A program made the translations under genes and the position numbers. The notes beneath the pieces were generated by a model. The model was given only the letters and a program-made list of their open reading frames with translations, had not been told where the DNA came from and did not search any database. 64,000 bases of DNA from Chloroflexota bacterium. GTDB lineage: Bacteria; Chloroflexota; UBA11872; VXOZ01. This document shows, piece after piece, positions 37,302 to 45,583 of this stretch. The stretch spans positions 62,001-126,000 of the forward strand of contig JAPOQA010000028.1 in the NCBI GenBank assembly GCA_026710945.1. The letters run 5' to 3'. The stretch's first letter is position 1. Every line of letters starts with the position of its first letter.

Positions 37302-37835
37302 ATGCCCAAGAGTTTGTCCGTACTGCGGAGGAGCTTCGTCTTGATGAGCGTCGCGCTCATTGGGTCAATGCTGCTCTTGGCGGGGTGCGGCGGCGAAGAA
37401 GCCGAGGATATGTCCGCCGATGCCCCGGAGGCCAACGGAGCCGCTATCATTGAGTATCTGAATTCGGCTGATTATCAGAACGCCTGGCAGCATCTGCCCG
37501 GCGTTGAGCCCTTGTATACCGGCCAGGACCCGCACGGCGCCTTGCTGAGCACGTACTTCAACGCGATCGCTCTAAAGGCGATTACCGACAAGACGGGGAG
37601 TGTTCCTGAAGGCGGCATAGTCCTGAAGGAGAACTACATGCCTGACGGTACGCTGGCAGCTATTACTGTGATGTATAAGCCGGCTGGCTACGAGAATCCT
37701 GACGCAAACGGCTGGTTCTTCTTGAAGTACGCGCCTGATGGAGCAATTGAGGTCGAGGGCATGGTGCAAGGCTGCACAGAGTGCCACAGCGACGTGAGCG
37801 ACAACGACTTTCTCTTCTCGGCAGACGTGAAGTAG
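37302..37835 (+). CDS. cytochrome P460-like haem lipoprotein
   Basis: 177 residues. Leader VLMSVALIGSMLLLAGC has a lipobox cysteine at C29 followed by GGEEAED. The mature domain has the cytochrome P460 pattern: IVLKENYMPDG, ITVMYKPAGY, GWFFLKYAPDG and the single haem c site CTECH (158-162) near the C-terminus. P460-type haem proteins oxidise hydroxylamine or bind small nitrogen and sulfur ligands; here the activity is inference. A perfect hairpin ends the transcript. The divergent Crp/Fnr regulator next door may control it. Confidence 0.82.
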   Translation: MPKSLSVLRRSFVLMSVALIGSMLLLAGCGGEEAEDMSADAPEANGAAIIEYLNSADYQNAWQHLPGVEPLYTGQDPHGALLSTYFNAIALKAITDKTGSVPEGGIVLKENYMPDGTLAAITVMYKPAGYENPDANGWFFLKYAPDGAIEVEGMVQGCTECHSDVSDNDFLFSADVK

Positions 37836-37890
37836 ATTATCCAAGCACCTGGGTGTCGAGTCTGTAGGCCGAGCCTTCCCGAATGAATCC

Positions 37891-37933
37891 ATACACAACG
37901 CCTGTGGGTAGCACACCCACAGGCGTTGTGTAT
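37891..37933. terminator. 19 bp perfect hairpin after the cytochrome gene
   Basis: ATACACAACGCCTGTGGGT (37891-37909), loop AGCAC, exact complement at 37915-37933. Very stable and symmetric, 55 bp after the stop; no T run. Confidence 0.7.
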
Positions 37934-38334
37934 GCTGTTAAGCAGCCATACCAAGTGGCTGCTAACATCACCTCTATATCAAGCGTGGCACGGTCCGCCT
38001 TGTGCAACCTGGCAATAATGGTAAGAACTCATCTATGGGGCAGACTCTAACCGCAGCGAATCCCCCGCAAGGGCAATGCAACGGACTGCATTCGACACTG
38101 CCTTCTGGAGTGGCGATCTGGACATCATCAACGACATGGTGCAAGAAAGAGGAGCGCTGGCAGATGTGTGAAAGAAAACAGAATTTCTTGCAAGTGTATC
38201 GAAGAACGGTGCTTCTCAGTACAGAAGGGTTACGAATCACATAGCAGAGAGAATTCTTGAGTCTGTAGACACAATTGGCACTCATACGTGGTATCCTCAA
38301 GTTAGGATGCGCTGTGAATTAGGGGGTGATAGCG
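37934..38334. other. 401 bp intergenic, nothing recognised
   Basis: Precedes the Panacea antitoxin gene. Somewhat AT-richer than the window average. No repeat family member or convincing frame. Confidence 0.35.
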
Positions 38335-38886
38335 ATGGGCCAAAACCGTCAGCCCAACGAGGGGAAGTTCAAGGAACTCCTCATCTACATCGCTTTGTGT
38401 TCGGAGGGCGATGACTCTTTCGGCGCAGTCAAGCTGAATAAGCTGCTATTCCTCTCGGACTTTCTTGCTTATCTTCGGCTTGGCAAGGCTATGACGTGGT
38501 TTGAATATCAGGCACTACCAAATGGGCCAGCGCCAACCAAGCTTGTGCCGATACGAGAGGAACTCATGCAAGAGGGTGCTATAGCGGAGAGGCAGGAAAG
38601 CTACTTTGGGTATAACCAATACCGCATACTTGCTTTACGCAGACCTAATCTCAAGCTGTTCTTGCCAGAGGAAGTAGACATAGTTCGTCAGGTAATCGAT
38701 CACTGGTGGGGCAGGAATGCCAGTGAAATTAGCGACTTTTCCCATAGAATTCTCGGATGGCGGCTTGCAAGTCAGGGAGAGACGATCCCCTATGGTTCTG
38801 CGCTGATTGGTTCTCGCAAACCCTCGAAACGGGAGATGGAACACGGCCTTGGATTAGCTGACCACGCAGCAAGCCTACTCTTCTAA
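38335..38886 (+). CDS. Panacea-domain antitoxin (DUF4065)
   Basis: 183 residues from the ATG at 38335, preceded by AGGGGGTGATAGCG. The Panacea fold is recognised by KLNKLLFLSDFLAYLRLGKAMTWFEYQALPNGPAP, the common start of SocA/GepA-type antitoxins, and by the helical C-terminal half. Panacea proteins neutralise many unrelated toxins by direct binding. Five bases separate it from a small toxin-like gene, giving the classical antitoxin-toxin order. Base composition is lower in GC than the flanks, consistent with a mobile module. Confidence 0.88.
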   Translation: MGQNRQPNEGKFKELLIYIALCSEGDDSFGAVKLNKLLFLSDFLAYLRLGKAMTWFEYQALPNGPAPTKLVPIREELMQEGAIAERQESYFGYNQYRILALRRPNLKLFLPEEVDIVRQVIDHWWGRNASEISDFSHRILGWRLASQGETIPYGSALIGSRKPSKREMEHGLGLADHAASLLF

Positions 38887-38891
38887 GATAC

Positions 38892-39173
38892 ATGCCAGCA
38901 TACCGTGATATTGTCCGCACAGAACGGTTCGAACGCGAACTACGAGAGATTGAAGAGAATCCACGGCGTGCCGATGAATTCACTGAAGCCGTCGAATGGG
39001 CGCTGGCGCGAGACCCTAGTTCCGGAACTCAAATCGAAGACGATCCCCCCATTTGGTTTATCCCGATGGCCGACACTCTTGACGATAGTACTGTAGCAAT
39101 CTTCTATACATTTGACGATCAAGTAGTGTGGCTGATCTCGATTCTAAAGTCACATTTGTACGAGATTTTCTGA
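38892..39173 (+). CDS. RelE/ParE-like toxin candidate paired with Panacea antitoxin
   Basis: 93 residues. A helical hairpin at the N-terminus (YRDIVRTERFERELREIEENPRRADEFTEAVEW) is followed by beta strands PPIWFIPMADTLDDSTVAIFYTFDDQVVWLISI, the order and length of RelE/ParE-superfamily toxins. The family assignment is by pattern only; key catalytic residues of mRNA interferases are not certain. Located immediately after the Panacea gene on the same strand, so it is the expected toxin of a PanAT pair. Confidence 0.72.
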   Translation: MPAYRDIVRTERFERELREIEENPRRADEFTEAVEWALARDPSSGTQIEDDPPIWFIPMADTLDDSTVAIFYTFDDQVVWLISILKSHLYEIF

Positions 39174-39267
39174 TACTTGCCTCTTCGGCATTCTCCGTCT
39201 GACCATACGGAGAGTTGGCATATACGACGCTCGCTAAATAACATCCCTTTGAATTTCAGCCGCCAGA

Positions 39268-39711
39268 TCAGCGAGCGGTGGCTTCCTTGTTCAGCCGTGT
39301 GAAGAACTGCTTCATGAGCAGTCTGGCGGCTTGCAGCATGAGACGCTGGCCGACGCGGGCCAGGGTGCCGCCGGCTTGACCGTCGCCGGCAACGTGGATG
39401 ATGGTCTCGCCTGCCTTCTCTTCGGATAGGGTGAAGCTGCCCTCGCCTTTCACAAAGCCCGGGCCGCCCTTGCCTTCCACGATCATGCGGTAGCCGTGGG
39501 GCGGGTCGCGGTCAGCCACGGACACCGTACCTTGGTAGCGGCCCTTGATGCCGGCCACGCCCACGTTCAGGGTCGCCGCGTAGGTGTCCTCGCCGGTCGG
39601 CTCCAGCTTCTCGCAGCCGGGGATGCACGCCGCCAACACGTCGGGGTCCTGCAGCAGCTCCCAGACGCGGTCTTGCTCCGCTTTGATCGTGAATGTGCCT
39701 TCTACCTTCAT
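39268..39711 (-). CDS. coxG: CoxG-like SRPBCC protein (CO dehydrogenase subunit G family)
   Basis: 147 residues with the family start MKVEGTFTIKAEQDRVWELLQDPDVLAACIPGCEKLE and the SRPBCC cavity pattern (GVAGIKGRYQGTVSV, GEGSFTLSEEKAGETIIHV). The C-terminal helix (LMLQAARLLMKQFFTRLNKEA) may touch the membrane. CoxG helps attach carbon monoxide dehydrogenase and similar hydroxylases to the membrane and quinone pool. It is divergent from coxSLM across a 700 bp gap holding a B element and a tandem repeat, so it belongs to the same functional locus. Confidence 0.87.
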   Translation of the reverse strand: MKVEGTFTIKAEQDRVWELLQDPDVLAACIPGCEKLEPTGEDTYAATLNVGVAGIKGRYQGTVSVADRDPPHGYRMIVEGKGGPGFVKGEGSFTLSEEKAGETIIHVAGDGQAGGTLARVGQRLMLQAARLLMKQFFTRLNKEATAR

Positions 39712-39847
39712 GCGCTATTCCCTTGTGCGGTGTGTGTGGCGTCTTGCTACCCCAATCATACCGCCAACCGTGATCGGCATCCTAATCCCAAGGGTGACTC
39801 CCAAGATGCAGTTGGCCGCAAAGGGTGTCTGAAAACTGCACGGTGAA

Positions 39848-39872
39848 AGCGGGGGACAAGCCCCCACGCTAC
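39848..39872. repeat. family E palindrome, inverted copy
   Basis: AGCGGGGGACAAGCCCCC then ACGCTAC, the reverse orientation of the consensus, one base lost in the arm. Confidence 0.75.
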
Positions 39873-39949
39873 GGTCTATGGGCAAGTCTGAGTTGCCCAT
39901 CATTGAGAGTTCTGCTCGCACACTCTGGATTCCTCGCTGCGCTCGGAAT

Positions 39950-40217
39950 TGTAAATGTCAGGTATTTCGTTGACAGATTCGGCACGAGTATTCGGTGGTT
40001 CTGTCGTCGTGAGCGACCACGACACCTGTCATTCCGAACGGAGCGCAGCGAAGTGTCGCTCTTAGCGCGGAATCTAGAGTGCTGAAGCCAGTGTACTGTG
40101 TGAAGCATGGACCCTAGATTCCGCGAACAGGGTTCGACGCTTCGCTCGGAATGACATGTACGTTCGACACAGTCCAGTGAGTAGAAGTTTTTGTCAGCGA
40201 ATTACTCAACGCTTACA
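39950..40217. mobile_element. MITE-like element family B, copy 3
   Basis: 268 bp, ends TGTAAATGTCAGGTATTTCG and the inverse of TGTAAGCGTTGAGTAATTCG. GGAAT flanks it on both sides (39945-39949 and 40218-40222). Left of it, GATTCCTCGCTGCGCTCGG is the half arm of another core palindrome, so the element has inserted into the GGAATGACA end of that older repeat. The inner palindrome (TGTCATTCCGAACGGAGCGC to CTCGGAATGACATG, about 40028-40157) closely matches copy 2. Confidence 0.82.
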
Positions 40218-40321
40218 GGAATGACACGAACTGTAAATGCGCTGTGTGCAAGTGCGGCCGTTTGGGAGATAGACACGTGTGCAATCGTGGTGCAATTGGT
40301 ATACTAGATCAAGAATTTTGC

Positions 40322-40375
40322 GTCTTTGACGAAGTCAGCGCCTTTGACGAAGTCGGAGTCTGCGACGAAGTCGAC
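40322..40375. repeat. three 18 bp tandem repeats upstream of coxS
   Basis: Units at 40322-40339, 40340-40357 and 40358-40375 share the consensus GYCTTTGACGAAGTCGGA; the inner TTTGACGAAGTC is nearly invariant. They end 35 bp before the coxS start, in the position of an operator or upstream activator site. Confidence 0.8.
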
Positions 40376-40410
40376 GCATGCAGATACGCTCTGCGTAGGG
40401 GGATAGACGT

Positions 40411-40884
40411 ATGCCCAATGAGATTTCCGTAACCATAAACGGCACTCGCCATGCGAGCAGTGTCGAATCGCGCATGTTGCTCGTGCACTACCTGCGTGAC
40501 GAACTGGGTCTCACCGGTACGCACGTGGGGTGCGACACCAGTCAATGCGGCGCGTGCACGGTGATAGTGGACGGGGCCGCCGTCAAGAGTTGCACGGTTC
40601 TGGCCGTGCAAGCTGATGGCAGCGAGGTGACCACGATTGAAGGCCTGGCCCAGGACGGCGAACTCCACCCGGTGCAAGAAGGCTTCTGGGAAGAGCACGG
40701 GTTGCAGTGCGGCTTCTGCACGCCGGGCATCATCATGACCCTCCACCAGGTCTTGGAAGAAGAGCCCGATCCCAGCGAGGATGAGATTCGCCACAAGCTG
40801 GCGGGCAACATCTGCCGCTGCACCGGCTATCAGAACATCGTGAAAGCGGCGCAATTCGCCGCCCGGCGGATGCAGGAAGCGTAG
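40411..40884 (+). CDS. coxS: aerobic CO dehydrogenase-like small subunit, 2Fe-2S protein
   Basis: 157 residues from the ATG at 40411, preceded by GTAGGGGGATAGACGT. The plant-type 2Fe-2S cluster motif is [18 protein letters not shown], and the second cluster motif is [10 protein letters not shown] with [11 protein letters not shown], as in all xanthine-oxidase-family small subunits. It passes electrons from the molybdenum centre to the FAD subunit. Gene order S-L-M and the large-subunit motif point to form II enzymes rather than true CO dehydrogenase. Coded 232 bp before coxL. Confidence 0.92.
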   Translation: MPNEISVTINGTRHASSVESRMLLVHYLRDELGLTGTHVGCDTSQCGACTVIVDGAAVKSCTVLAVQADGSEVTTIEGLAQDGELHPVQEGFWEEHGLQCGFCTPGIIMTLHQVLEEEPDPSEDEIRHKLAGNICRCTGYQNIVKAAQFAARRMQEA

Positions 40885-41116
40885 CCGGTGAGAGACGCTT
40901 TGCGGCGTCCAGGGCAGTGCGCAGTGGGTGCCGGGAAGTGCGTGAGGTTCAAAAAGGTAGCGCACTGAATGACGACAGGCATTCTGGAATTCATTAGAGT
41001 GGCCTCCGCCATTGCGGGATTGATGCAGGAATGAGTCCAGCCATCAGGCAAACGGTATTGCAGAGAATTCCCAAGTAGACGGCGTTGGCCGGGTGCGTAA
41101 GTAAAGGAGCGAGGCG

Positions 41117-43498
41117 ATGATCGCGGGCCAAGTATCGAAATTGATCGGTTCGCGCGTGAAGCGCAAGGAGGACCCTCGTCTCATTACCGGCGAGGGCAAG
41201 TACACCGATGACGTCATCCTGCCGGGTATGGCGTTCTTTGCCGTGCTGCGCAGTCCGTATGCTCACGCGCGCATAAACAGCATAGATACGTCGGCGGCTG
41301 CGGACCACTCCGGTGTGTTGGCTGTCATGACCGGCGCGGAAATCAACGAGCGCTGCAGCGAGCCGTTCCCCCTCTTTGCCATCTTGGAGGGCATGCAGTA
41401 TCCCGAGCGCTGGCCGATGGCGGCGACGAAAGCCAACTACGTGGGCGAGCCGGTGGCCGCCGTAGTCGCCAGTTCGCGGGCGGCGGCGCGGGACGCGCTT
41501 GATCTCATCGAAGTTGATTACGATCCGCTGCCCGTCGTGACGGACATGGAGTCCGCAGTAGATGCAGACGCGCCCGTTATCTTTGAGGAAATGGGCTCCA
41601 ATCTCTGTTACGAAGCCACCGATCAGGCAGGCGATCCCGACCGCGCGTTTGCCGAGGCCGACGGCGTGGTGGAGGCCCGCATGGAGCAGCCCCGCCTCAT
41701 TCCCAATCCCATGGAGCCGCGGGCGACCGTGGCGGACTATGAGCGCAGCAGCGGCAACGCGACGTTGTGGGTCACCACACAGAACCCGCACATCGAGCGC
41801 ATGGTCGTGGCACAGATGCTTGGCATGCCGGAGAACAAGCTGCGCGTGGTCGCCATCGACGTGGGCGGCGGCTTTGGCTGCAAGATTAATACGTACTCTG
41901 AATCGCTTATTGCCATTATCCTCGCCCAGGAAGTCAACCGGCCGGTGAAGTGGGCGGAAGACCGCACCGAGCATTTCGTCTCCACCAGTCACGGCCGGGG
42001 CCAGGCGCAGTACGTGCAGGCCGCCTACAAGAAAGACGGCACCCTGCTCGGCATGAAGCTGAAGATCTACGCCGATCTCGGCGCGTACGCCCAGGTGATC
42101 TCCCACGTCATTCCCACGCTCACGCCTTCACTGGCGCCGGGTGTCTACGCGTGCCGCGACATTGGCTGGACCACCATTGGCGTCTTTACGAATAAGATTC
42201 CCTATGACGCCTATCGCGGCGCCGGGCGGCCGGAAGCAGCGTACATCATCGAACGGGTCATGGACCTGATCGCCGATGCCACGGGCAAAGACCCGGTAGC
42301 CGTGCGGCGCAAGAACTTCATTCCCAAGGACTCCTTCCCCTACGAAACGCCAACCGGCATGATCTATGACTCCGCCGACTATGATGCGGCGCTGGACAAA
42401 GCGCTGGACATCGCGGGGTACGACGACCTGCGCGCCGAGCAAAAGGCCGCGCGCAAGGACGGCAAGCTTATGGGCATTGGCGTGACCGTGACCACCGAGG
42501 TCTGCGGGTTCGGCCCCGCCGCCGCCATGGGCGGCTTGGGCGGGTTCGAAAGTGCCACCGTGCGCGTCGATCCCATGGGCAAGGTAACCGTCCTTACGGG
42601 TGCGTCGCCCCACGGCCAGGGCGAGGAGACCTCGTTCGCGCAGATTGTGGCCGACGACCTCGGCGTTGCCTTCGAAGACGTGGAGGTCATACACGGCGAT
42701 ACAGCCATAGTTGCCAGGGGTGTCGGCACCTTCGGCAGCCGCACGCTGGTGGTTGGCGGTACGGCGATCCTCAAGGCCAACGAACAGATTAAGGATAAAG
42801 CCAAGCGCATCGCCACGGCCCTCTTGGAAAACAAGCTCGAGGATACGCTGGACCCGACGGTGGTGACGCTGGAGGACGGCTTGTTCTCGGTGCAGGACAT
42901 GCCGGACCAATATGTGACCTGGGCCGAGGTAGGGTCTGAAGCCTACGACGGTCAGTTGCTGCCGGAAGACGAGCAACCCGGCTTGGAGGCGGTGTCCTTC
43001 TGGGAGCCGCCGGGACTCACGTTCCCCTTCAGCGCGCACATTGCCGTGATTGAGATCGACCAGGACACCGGTGAAGTTTCTTTGAAACGCTATGTTTCCG
43101 TAGACGACTGCGGTACGGTGATCAATCCCACGCTCGTGGAAGGGCAGATCCACGGCGGCCTGGCGCAAGGCATCGGCCAGGCGCTGCTGGAGCAAGCAGT
43201 CTGGGACGACGAGGGCCAGCTTGTGTCCGGTTCGCTCATGGACTACGCCATGCCGTTCGCCCAGGAATTCCCCATGTTCGAGCTTGACCGCACGGTGACG
43301 CCGAGCCCGGTGAACCCGCTGGGCGCCAAGGGTATCGGCGAGATGGCAACCATCTCCGCCACGCCGACCGTTGCCAACGCAGTCATCGATGCGCTCTCGC
43401 ACCTTGGTGTGACCCACGTGGACATACCGATGACGGCGGAACGCATCTGGCGGGTACTGCAAACACATGGCCGTAGCCGGAGAGGAGGACGCTCATGA
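41117..43498 (+). CDS. coxL: form II CO dehydrogenase-like molybdenum hydroxylase large subunit
   Basis: 793 residues from the ATG at 41117 after AAAGGAGCGAGGCG. Molybdopterin-binding subunit of the xanthine oxidase family, with SRVKRKEDPRLITGEGKYTDDV at the start, GGGFGCKI in the cofactor region, GASPHGQGEET and the catalytic Glu loop GAKGIGEMATI near the end. The active-site loop reads AYRGAGR (365-371), the form II signature; true CO dehydrogenases have AYRCSFR with a copper-binding Cys. So the substrate is probably another aldehyde, purine or aromatic compound. The stop overlaps coxM (ATGA). Confidence 0.93.
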   Translation: MIAGQVSKLIGSRVKRKEDPRLITGEGKYTDDVILPGMAFFAVLRSPYAHARINSIDTSAAADHSGVLAVMTGAEINERCSEPFPLFAILEGMQYPERWPMAATKANYVGEPVAAVVASSRAAARDALDLIEVDYDPLPVVTDMESAVDADAPVIFEEMGSNLCYEATDQAGDPDRAFAEADGVVEARMEQPRLIPNPMEPRATVADYERSSGNATLWVTTQNPHIERMVVAQMLGMPENKLRVVAIDVGGGFGCKINTYSESLIAIILAQEVNRPVKWAEDRTEHFVSTSHGRGQAQYVQAAYKKDGTLLGMKLKIYADLGAYAQVISHVIPTLTPSLAPGVYACRDIGWTTIGVFTNKIPYDAYRGAGRPEAAYIIERVMDLIADATGKDPVAVRRKNFIPKDSFPYETPTGMIYDSADYDAALDKALDIAGYDDLRAEQKAARKDGKLMGIGVTVTTEVCGFGPAAAMGGLGGFESATVRVDPMGKVTVLTGASPHGQGEETSFAQIVADDLGVAFEDVEVIHGDTAIVARGVGTFGSRTLVVGGTAILKANEQIKDKAKRIATALLENKLEDTLDPTVVTLEDGLFSVQDMPDQYVTWAEVGSEAYDGQLLPEDEQPGLEAVSFWEPPGLTFPFSAHIAVIEIDQDTGEVSLKRYVSVDDCGTVINPTLVEGQIHGGLAQGIGQALLEQAVWDDEGQLVSGSLMDYAMPFAQEFPMFELDRTVTPSPVNPLGAKGIGEMATISATPTVANAVIDALSHLGVTHVDIPMTAERIWRVLQTHGRSRRGGRS

Positions 43499-44367
43499 TC
43501 CCCCAAGCATTTGATTACTTCGCACCGACTTCCGTTGCCGACGCCCTGCGGCTGCTGCGGCAGCACGGGGACGAGGCGAAACTGCTGGCGGGCGGCCACA
43601 GCCTGCTGCCCATCATGAAACTGCGCCTATCCACGCCGCAGTGCCTGATCGACCTGGGCAAGATTTCCGAGCTGCGCTTCATCGGCGAGGCCGACGACGG
43701 CTGCCTGGCGATTGGCGCCATGTCGACCTACCACGACATCAAAAACTCGGCGCTGGTGCAGGAGCGCGTGCCCGCTCTGGCGGCAGCCGCCGGTGAAGTA
43801 GGCGACGTGCAGGTGCAGAACAAAGGCACCATCGGCGGTAGCTTGGCCCACGCCGACCCGGCGGGCGACTTCCCCGCCTTGGCGCTGGCGCTGAATTTCG
43901 AACTGGTCACCGCGACGGCCCGCTCCGGCCGCACCATCGCCATCGATCGCTTCTTCCGCGACCTGCTGACCACGGCGCTGCGGCCCAACGAGATACTGAC
44001 TGAAGTCCACATTCCGGCGTTACCGGCCGGCACCGGCGTTTCGTACCAGAAGCTGCCGAATAAGGCCTCCCACTACGCTGTAGTGGGCGTAGCGGCGGCG
44101 ATCACGGTTGGGGACGACGGTGTCTGCACGGAAGCGCGCATCGGCGTGACCGGCGCCGGTCCCACGGCCGTCCGGGCGCGCAACACGGAGCGCATCCTCA
44201 AGGGCAAGCACATCGACGCGGCAGTGATCCGCCGCGCCGCCAAACGCGCAGCCGCCAACATCGAGGACCTCAACGACGACCTCCACGCGTCAGCCGACTA
44301 CCGCGAACACCTGACGACGGTCTTCGCCGCGCGGGCAATTGAGGAGGCGCTATCGCGGGCCGGGTAA
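43495..44367 (+). CDS. coxM: CO dehydrogenase-like medium subunit, FAD-binding
   Basis: 290 residues, starting within the end of coxL (ATGA at 43495-43498). The FAD-binding PCMH-type domain is shown by KLLAGGHSLLPIMKLRLSTPQCLIDL and by GDVQVQNKGTIGGSLAHADPAGDFPA, with a CO dehydrogenase flavoprotein C-terminal domain ending in YREHLTTVFAARAIEEAL. It takes electrons from the iron-sulfur subunit to the quinone pool. The S-L-M order with tight coupling marks a form II cluster. Confidence 0.92.
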   Translation: MIPQAFDYFAPTSVADALRLLRQHGDEAKLLAGGHSLLPIMKLRLSTPQCLIDLGKISELRFIGEADDGCLAIGAMSTYHDIKNSALVQERVPALAAAAGEVGDVQVQNKGTIGGSLAHADPAGDFPALALALNFELVTATARSGRTIAIDRFFRDLLTTALRPNEILTEVHIPALPAGTGVSYQKLPNKASHYAVVGVAAAITVGDDGVCTEARIGVTGAGPTAVRARNTERILKGKHIDAAVIRRAAKRAAANIEDLNDDLHASADYREHLTTVFAARAIEEALSRAG

Positions 44368-44459
44368 AGAAAACTTTACCGAGAGGCGGTCTCACCACTG
44401 CCAGGCTGTGATGCTTGAGAAGAGTTGAGAGTCCGCGTCAAATGAACTCTGTAGACGGT

Positions 44460-44487
44460 GTAGGGGCACGATATATCGTGCCCCTAC
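44460..44487. repeat. perfect palindrome family F, copy 2
   Basis: Arms GTAGGGGCACGA with centre TATA; 26 bp before the DUF4268 gene start. Confidence 0.85.
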
Positions 44488-44513
44488 GTTTGTAACCGTA
44501 CCAGGAGCCTACT

Positions 44514-45476
44514 ATGGATGCCTGCGAAGATGAGATTGAGCAGGTGGACGTCCGCGCCAAGTGGCCGGATGAGGCGCTCGACTTCACCCCCTGGCTCGCC
44601 GAAAACCTCCACATGCTGGGCGATGCGATCGGATTGAAACTGGAATTCGTCCAGAGGGAGGTGAAGGTGGGACCATACTACCTGGACATCAAGGCGAAAG
44701 AGGTCGACGGCAGCGCGATAGTAGCCATCGAGAACCAGCTAGAGATGACCGACCTGCACCATCTCGGGCAACTGCTCACTTATGCGACCGGATGCGAGGC
44801 GCAGACCGCAATTTGGGTCGCACCGTACTTTGGCTACGAGCATGCGCAGGCCCTGCACCGACTCAACGAATGGACGAAAGACAGCATCCGGTTCTACGGC
44901 GCCAAGGTCGAGGTCATCAAGCAGGCTGGTGGCGACCCTTCGCCTCGGTTCCGCAAGGTCGTGTGGCCCGGAGGCTGGTGCAAAGAGGCCACACTCCCAC
45001 CGGGTGAGATAGACCCACAAAAAATGAAGTACGATGAGTTCTTTCGGCCACTACTTGCTATGCTGCATGGCAAGTACTTTGAAGAGAAGCCGGTCTTTTT
45101 CTTTGGTCACACCGGCCGGATGTTTTGCTCTAACCTCAACCCGGGCATCAGATATGCGGTGGAAATGAACAGAGACAGCGCCTGGGTGATACTTAACATC
45201 TACATGAATGAAAAAGAGTCCACTAAGGGCATATTCGACACCTTGGTAGTCGACCGGGCGGCGATTGAACAGAGTATCGACGCTGATCCCGCGCCAGACT
45301 GGCATTGGTTAAGGCATAAGAACCAGAATTTTTCCTCCATCTGCATGAGGAGAGATGGGTCCATAGACGATCCTCCTGAGAAGCTGGAGGAAACCAGAGC
45401 GTGGATGCTTGATCTCCTTCCCAAGTTTAAGGATGTCTTTCATCCGCGTCTCACAGACATATTGGATTCCACATAA
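44514..45476 (+). CDS. DUF4268-type PD-(D/E)xK nuclease-like protein
   Basis: 320 residues. The N-terminal half has the restriction-endonuclease fold pattern: YYLDIKAKEVDGSAIVAIENQLEMTDLHHLGQLLTYATG gives the acidic D (about 55), then E-N-Q-L, a D-ExQ variant of the PD-(D/E)xK site. IWVAPYFGYEHAQALHRLNEW continues the fold. The C-terminal half is the DUF4268 domain (FFRPLLAMLHGKYF onwards). Related proteins are found near defence systems but their target is unknown. It is alone here, bracketed by two family F palindromes (44460 and 45541). Part of the gene has lower GC than the neighbouring cox genes. Confidence 0.78.
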   Translation: MDACEDEIEQVDVRAKWPDEALDFTPWLAENLHMLGDAIGLKLEFVQREVKVGPYYLDIKAKEVDGSAIVAIENQLEMTDLHHLGQLLTYATGCEAQTAIWVAPYFGYEHAQALHRLNEWTKDSIRFYGAKVEVIKQAGGDPSPRFRKVVWPGGWCKEATLPPGEIDPQKMKYDEFFRPLLAMLHGKYFEEKPVFFFGHTGRMFCSNLNPGIRYAVEMNRDSAWVILNIYMNEKESTKGIFDTLVVDRAAIEQSIDADPAPDWHWLRHKNQNFSSICMRRDGSIDDPPEKLEETRAWMLDLLPKFKDVFHPRLTDILDST

Positions 45477-45540
45477 CCATCGGAGACCCAGTCGGTTGCA
45501 ATCGACTCTATCCGACAGATGCAGTGTCCACGGCCTCTCG

Positions 45541-45568
45541 GTAGGGGCACGATGTATCGTGCCCCTAC
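45541..45568. repeat. perfect palindrome family F, copy 3
   Basis: Arms GTAGGGGCACGA with centre TGTA, between the DUF4268 gene and the DPH6-like gene, 16 bp before the latter's start. Confidence 0.85.
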
Positions 45569-45583
45569 ATTTGTGAATTAGCT

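Noticed and set aside
37974-38300. 108-codon minus-strand frame in the gap before the Panacea gene
   Set aside because: No start signal, no family pattern, and atypical Cys/Arg content.
40322-40375. Possible CRISPR array or short coding repeat
   Set aside because: The 18 bp units are directly adjacent without spacers, and the small frame reading CVFDEVSAFDEVGVCDEV has no start signals or further support.
41000-43468. Large minus-strand frames opposite coxL
   Set aside because: They are antisense shadows in a GC-rich gene and show no family motif.
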